Made by a program: the position numbers and the translations under genes
In this document: in pieces, positions 63,519 through 64,000 of the stretch
Numbering within the stretch: the stretch's first letter is position 1
Layout: the number at the start of each line of letters is the position of its first letter
The notes under the pieces: model-generated
The model's input: only the letters and a program-made list of their open reading frames with translations
The model's database searches: none
What the model was told of the DNA's origin: nothing
DNA from: UBA7672 sp044224605
GTDB lineage: Bacteria; Pseudomonadota; Alphaproteobacteria; Caulobacterales; Hyphomonadaceae
Assembly (NCBI GenBank): GCA_044224605.1
Contig: JBGAKC010000007.1
Span: forward strand, 1-64,000
Length of the DNA: 64,000 nt
Direction: 5' to 3'

Positions 63519-64000
63519 TCAGCCGCCGCGGGCGGCCTTCGCGAACCGCTCAAGTGCTGCTGTCGCCTCGTCGAACGCGCTCGTGCTCGGCTGTTTGCGC
63601 GGCATGCGGTTCCAGGCATCGAGCGCTGCGATCTTGTAGGCCTCGGCGAGCGTCGGATAGTTGAACGTGTTCTCGACAAAATAGTCGAGCATGCCGCCGA
63701 GGTTCAGCACGGCCTGGCCGATATGGATCAGTTCGGTCGCCCCTTCGCCGACGATGTGGACGCCCAGCAGGCGGCGCGTCTCCAGCGCGAAGATCATTTT
63801 CATGAAGCCGGCATTGAGGCCCATGATCTGGCCACGCGCCGTCTCGCGGAAGCGGGCGACGCCGCATTCGTACGGAATGCTCTTCTGGCGAACCTGCTCC
63901 TCGGTCATGCCGATGATCGACATCTCGGGGACCGAGTAGATGCCATAGGGGAAGAATTCCGGCGGCGCCTGGGCCGGCGCATCGAAGGCATGGCACGCGG
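63519..64000 (-). CDS. sthA: Soluble NAD(P) transhydrogenase, 3' part
   Basis: The visible 160 codons are the C-terminal dimerisation domain of a flavoprotein disulfide reductase of the SthA type: PEMSIIGMTEEQVRQ, ECGVARFRETARGQIMG, HIVGEGATELIHIGQA, and NTFNYPTLAEAYKIAALDAWNRM. SthA reoxidises NADPH with NAD+. The frame continues past the window edge (upstream bases read FPYGIYSVPEMS). A dihydrolipoamide dehydrogenase or mercuric reductase is less likely because the Tyr-Pro-Thr-Leu-Ala-Glu-Ala motif and lack of Cys fit SthA. Confidence 0.85.
   Translation of the reverse strand, partial: ACHAFDAPAQAPPEFFPYGIYSVPEMSIIGMTEEQVRQKSIPYECGVARFRETARGQIMGLNAGFMKMIFALETRRLLGVHIVGEGATELIHIGQAVLNLGGMLDYFVENTFNYPTLAEAYKIAALDAWNRMPRKQPSTSAFDEATAALERFAKAARGG

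Overview
The window is a high-GC bacterial chromosome segment with codons rich in G/C at third positions. The best fit is an aerobic, heterotrophic alphaproteobacterium of the Caulobacterales/Hyphomonadaceae type. The evidence is a DUF2336 protein, TonB-dependent receptors, many acyl-CoA dehydrogenases and enoyl-CoA hydratases, a soluble transhydrogenase, and extragenic hairpin repeats of a style common in that group. The taxonomic placement is inference. I recognise no tRNA, rRNA or CRISPR array.

Region by region: 1-315 is the 3' end of an IS481-type transposase. 312-10.3 kb holds catabolic and hypothetical genes: SDR, NylB-like serine hydrolase, VOC protein, two acyl-CoA dehydrogenases, an HCCA-isomerase-like protein, DUF1993, DUF599, a lipoprotein interrupted by an amber codon, and a coniferyl-aldehyde-type dehydrogenase. 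10.3-15.3 kb holds a frame-disrupted membrane protein, a GGDEF/EAL regulator, threonine aldolase and a haloacid dehalogenase. 15.3-16.3 kb is a 1-kb gene-poor stretch full of hairpins.

16.3-24.0 kb is the most unusual part. Two paralogous multidomain secreted proteins each join a cysteine-less redoxin domain, a CxxCH cytochrome c domain, a PHM/DBH-type copper monooxygenase module and C-terminal EF-hand(s). They flank a Tat-exported two-subunit molybdenum hydroxylase and a small membrane protein. I propose a periplasmic redox/oxygenation system.

24-35 kb holds tolB, an ABC exporter, enoyl-CoA hydratase, a sirtuin, a MAPEG protein, a secreted unknown protein, and a 3-hydroxyacyl-CoA dehydrogenase/SDR/membrane-protein operon. 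35-45.9 kb holds a TonB receptor, clpB, a Crp/Fnr regulator with a coupled 41-codon upstream ORF, and a divergent tetR/emrAB-type efflux locus. 45.9-51.5 kb holds fatty-acid and amidohydrolase genes separated by mobile-looking hairpin repeats. 51.5-64 kb holds uvrC (with a palindromic repeat inside its coding sequence), secreted hydrolases, a second TonB receptor, a desaturase-tetR pair, fructose-1,6-bisphosphatase, DUF2336 and the 3' end of sthA.

The genes suggest a cell that degrades acyl, aldehyde and aromatic-derived substrates, imports ligands by TonB receptors and exports toxic compounds by an EmrAB pump.
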